Assembly (NCBI GenBank): GCA_946487985.1 | Contig: CAMLUY010000034.1 | Coordinates: forward strand, 1 to 9,111 | DNA from: an uncultured Clostridia bacterium | GTDB lineage: Bacteria; Bacillota; Clostridia; Christensenellales; UBA1242 | Reading direction: 5' to 3' | Length of the DNA: 9,111 bases | In this document: in pieces, positions 6,934 through 9,111 of the stretch | Numbering within the stretch: the first letter of the stretch is position 1 | How the letters are laid out: every line of letters starts with the position of its first letter | Translations under genes and position numbers: made by a program | The notes under the pieces: generated by a model | The model's database searches: none | What the model saw: only the letters and a program-made list of their open reading frames with translations | Told to the model about the DNA's origin: nothing

Positions 6934-7004
6934 GGACTGAAATGCTTTGTATTTTGCCTGAAATGTCAGGCTGGGAAAGCTTGGCTGTCTTCACGGCTTT
7001 TTTT
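6925..7004 (+). terminator. Terminator/attenuator hairpin in the helD leader
   Basis: AAGCTGTGAGGAC (6925-6937) pairs at all 13 positions (two of them G-U) with GTCTTCACGGCTT (6987-6999), overlapping a run of seven T at 6998-7004. The 49-nt loop holds its own perfect stem, GCCTGA/TCAGGC (6956-6961 with 6966-6971, AATG loop). A weaker local alternative pairs 6976-6981 with 6995-7000 just before the T-run. Every transcript reaching helD, whether from gyrBA or from the promoter at 6802, must cross this element. It may simply terminate gyrBA. Because its 5' arm is covered by the Met-Lys-Leu mini-ORF, a translation-controlled attenuator is the more interesting reading. Confidence 0.6.
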
Positions 7005-7013
7005 GTAAAATAG
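6942..7013 (+). CDS. Possible second leader peptide, 23 codons
   Basis: An ATG at 6942 opens 23 codons ending with TAG at 7011-7013. The peptide starts MLCILPEMSG and ends FTAFFVK. GAGGA (6932-6936) lies five bases upstream and could act as a ribosome binding site. The frame runs through the 3' arm of the terminator stem and stops two bases before the helD Shine-Dalgarno sequence, so translation could be coupled to helD. A short open frame of this kind can easily arise by chance, and nothing in its composition proves translation. Confidence 0.25.
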   Translation: MLCILPEMSGWESLAVFTAFFVK

Positions 7014-7025
7014 TTGGAGGGTACA

Positions 7026-9086
7026 ATGGAAAATAATGAAATCGCATATTTAAAAAAGACATTGTCGATTGTCGATGAGAAAATTTACGAAAATAAAGAA
7101 CGAATACAAAACATTGACCAAGCCCTCAACCAAGGCAAAAAAGACCTTTCAGAAAATTATTCTGACCTTTCACGCGGCGGAGACCTTTCAGAAGCATACA
7201 GCAACCTTGCAGACACCGAAGTGCTTGCAAGCGACCTTCATAAAGAGCAGAAAAAACTTTTGTTGCAACAAAAGCAGCCCTATTTCGCGCGAATAGATTT
7301 TACAGCCGACAAGACTTCAAAGTTGCAAAAGATATATATAGGCATCGGCAATGTTATTGATAAGGATAAATTGTACGTAGCTGACTGGCGAGCGCCTGTG
7401 TCATCAATGTACTATGATTACAACCTTGGCAGAGCGTCTTTTGCCATTGGCAACGATGAAATTTCTGGCGAAATAACAAAAAAGCGTCAGTACAAAATTG
7501 AAGATGGTCAGCTGATTTCATATTTTGACACCGACCTGACAATCAACGATGAAATACTGCAAGAAATCCTTTCGCACAACGCCTCGGTTAAAATGAGGCA
7601 AATTGTATCATCAATACAAAAAGAGCAGAATGAGCTGGTGCGAAAAAATCTCTACGAAAACATGCTTATTCAGGGTGTGGCCGGAAGCGGAAAAACCTCA
7701 ATTGCGCTGCACAGAGCGGCATATCTTTTGTACAAACATCGCAAGACAATCAAGAGCAATGATATTTTGATTATCTCGCCAAACAATGTGTTTTCAAGCT
7801 ATATTTCAGAGGTGCTGCCTCAGCTTGGTGAAGACAATTTGGTTGAAACCACCTTTGCGCAGATTGTACGCGCTGAGCTGCACCGCCCTGTTCAAAGCCG
7901 TGAAGCAATGATTGATGAGCTTGCAAGCAAGCCAAAACAAGAAAAGCTGAATGAAATATCATACAAATCATCTTATGAATATCTTGACAGCCTTTTGCGA
8001 TTTTTAAAGGGCGCATTTTTGGATACATTCTCACCACAAGATTTATCATATGTAGTCTTTGAAGATGATGAAGGCCACAAAGAAACTATTGATTTCCCTG
8101 CCGAGCAGACAAAAGAGCTGTTTTTCAAAACCTTCAAGGGGCTGGATCTGTATGAACGCATTAACAAAATTGCTTGGCAGTATGCTCGCGTTTTCAGCGA
8201 TCAGAGGCACTATAACAAAGAGCAAAATGCAGGGCTGAAAGACAGATTCAAGAAGATACTGTACAGATTTTTGCCTATTCGTGACATTGAAAAGATTTTT
8301 GAAATCTTTATGGCGCGCGAAGGATTGTCGTACAAAAAATCAAACGCGATTGGCTTTATGGATAAAGGCACATTCCTGGCAATAAAGTATTTTATTTATG
8401 GCTTTGACCATGATTTTTCAGCAAAGTACCTTATCATTGACGAAATGCAAGATTTCACGCCTGTTGAAATCTATCTTTTCAAAAAGCTTTGGAACTGCCC
8501 TTGCATTGTTGTTGGCGATGTCAATCAGTGCATTGAAAAAAATGTCTCAGACGAATATTTGCAAATCACAGCCGACTTTTTGGGCTGCAAGCTGACCGAA
8601 CTGAAAAAAACATACCGCTCAACAAGGGAGATTGCAAAGTTTGCCAATGAAATGATTGGGCTGTCCGACATTGATTTTGTCAACCGAACTGGCGAAAAGC
8701 CTCAAATTTACTTTACTGACGACCAAGCGGCAAAGATTGTAGACATCATTGACAACTACTGTCGCAAGTATGAGCATATTGCAATCATATGCAAATGTAT
8801 GCGCGAAGCAAAAGAAATCTACTCGAAACTGTCAAAAAAGATTGCCTGCAAGATGATAGACCAGCCAGAAGATTACAATAACAGAATTCTTGTGACAACC
8901 TGCGCAACTGCAAAAGGTATTGAATTTGATGCCGTGATTATTCCAAACGCTGATAAAGAGAATTATTACAACGCAATCGATAAAAACATCCTTTATGTTT
9001 CATCAACGCGTGCGCTGCACTCACTGTTTTTTACCACAAGCAAGCCAAAGAGCCGTTTTCTGAATGTGCTTGACAACCAAGAGTAG
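7026..9086 (+). CDS. helD: HelD-like RNA polymerase-recycling superfamily 1 helicase/ATPase
   Basis: The protein resembles HelD, a UvrD-like SF1 ATPase that binds RNA polymerase, enters its channels and uses ATP to dislodge stalled complexes. Counted from the ATG at 7026 it has 686 residues, somewhat shorter than B. subtilis HelD. An N-terminal coiled coil (about 5-85) fits the arm that enters the secondary channel. It is followed by the family signature PYFARIDF (85-92) and ADWRAPVSSMYYD (119-131). Helicase motifs follow: Walker A GVAGSGKTS (217-225), Walker B IDEMQDF (471-477), GDVNQCI (497-503), TYRST (529-533), motif V TTCATAKGIEFD (624-635) and motif VI YVSSTRA (657-663). GGAGGG (7016-7021) sets the ATG at 7026; an in-frame TTG at 7014 overlaps this site and is unlikely. 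Some relatives (HelR) give rifamycin resistance in actinobacteria; that is not shown here. An attenuator-like leader precedes it. Confidence 0.92.
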   Translation: MENNEIAYLKKTLSIVDEKIYENKERIQNIDQALNQGKKDLSENYSDLSRGGDLSEAYSNLADTEVLASDLHKEQKKLLLQQKQPYFARIDFTADKTSKLQKIYIGIGNVIDKDKLYVADWRAPVSSMYYDYNLGRASFAIGNDEISGEITKKRQYKIEDGQLISYFDTDLTINDEILQEILSHNASVKMRQIVSSIQKEQNELVRKNLYENMLIQGVAGSGKTSIALHRAAYLLYKHRKTIKSNDILIISPNNVFSSYISEVLPQLGEDNLVETTFAQIVRAELHRPVQSREAMIDELASKPKQEKLNEISYKSSYEYLDSLLRFLKGAFLDTFSPQDLSYVVFEDDEGHKETIDFPAEQTKELFFKTFKGLDLYERINKIAWQYARVFSDQRHYNKEQNAGLKDRFKKILYRFLPIRDIEKIFEIFMAREGLSYKKSNAIGFMDKGTFLAIKYFIYGFDHDFSAKYLIIDEMQDFTPVEIYLFKKLWNCPCIVVGDVNQCIEKNVSDEYLQITADFLGCKLTELKKTYRSTREIAKFANEMIGLSDIDFVNRTGEKPQIYFTDDQAAKIVDIIDNYCRKYEHIAIICKCMREAKEIYSKLSKKIACKMIDQPEDYNNRILVTTCATAKGIEFDAVIIPNADKENYYNAIDKNILYVSSTRALHSLFFTTSKPKSRFLNVLDNQE

Positions 9087-9111
9087 CCGCGAGGCAGTAA
9101 CACGATTTTTG

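Noticed and set aside
7014..7016. TTG as the helD start
   Set aside because: The TTG overlaps the GGAGGG ribosome binding site that correctly spaces the ATG at 7026.
1..9111. tRNA, rRNA, CRISPR arrays, insertion sequences
   Set aside because: No cloverleaf-like, rRNA-like, direct-repeat-spacer or transposase sequences were noticed on either strand.

Overview
The window is a chromosomal segment from a low-G+C Gram-positive-type bacterium (Bacillota/Clostridia-like). This is inferred from strong AGGAGG-type ribosome binding sites, AT-rich intergenic DNA with near-consensus sigma-A promoters, a short Gram-positive-style GyrB without the enterobacterial insert, and a HelD-type helicase. The genus cannot be named from the sequence alone.

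Layout. Positions 1-165 hold no gene, only inverted repeats. A minus-strand gene (166-831) encodes an unrecognised protein with about eight membrane helices. It is divergent from a plus-strand gene (909-1475) for a four-helix membrane protein that loosely recalls KwaA, without a visible partner. That gene converges with a minus-strand GtrA-family gene (1472-2014). The two stop codons overlap and lie inside a hairpin that looks like a shared bidirectional terminator. After a 236-bp AT-rich regulatory region come gyrB (2251-4242), gyrA (4306-6873) and a helD-like RNA polymerase-recycling helicase (7026-9086), all on the plus strand.

The three large genes form a plausible topology/transcription group. 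Gyrase removes the positive supercoils made by RNA polymerase, and HelD-family ATPases strip stalled RNA polymerase from DNA.

The most interesting part is the DNA between gyrA and helD. A perfect consensus promoter (TTGACA, 17 bp, TATAAT) is embedded in the last codons of gyrA. It is followed by a leader of about 190 nt with a strong Shine-Dalgarno site, a three-codon mini-ORF (Met-Lys-Leu-stop), and a 13-bp stem ending in seven T. The 5' arm of that stem coincides with the mini-ORF. This is the geometry of a translation-controlled transcription attenuator for helD. I consider it the best candidate for an undescribed regulatory system here.

The gyrase itself has two residues worth checking: Asn at the quinolone-contact position of GyrA, and a degenerate GyrA box.
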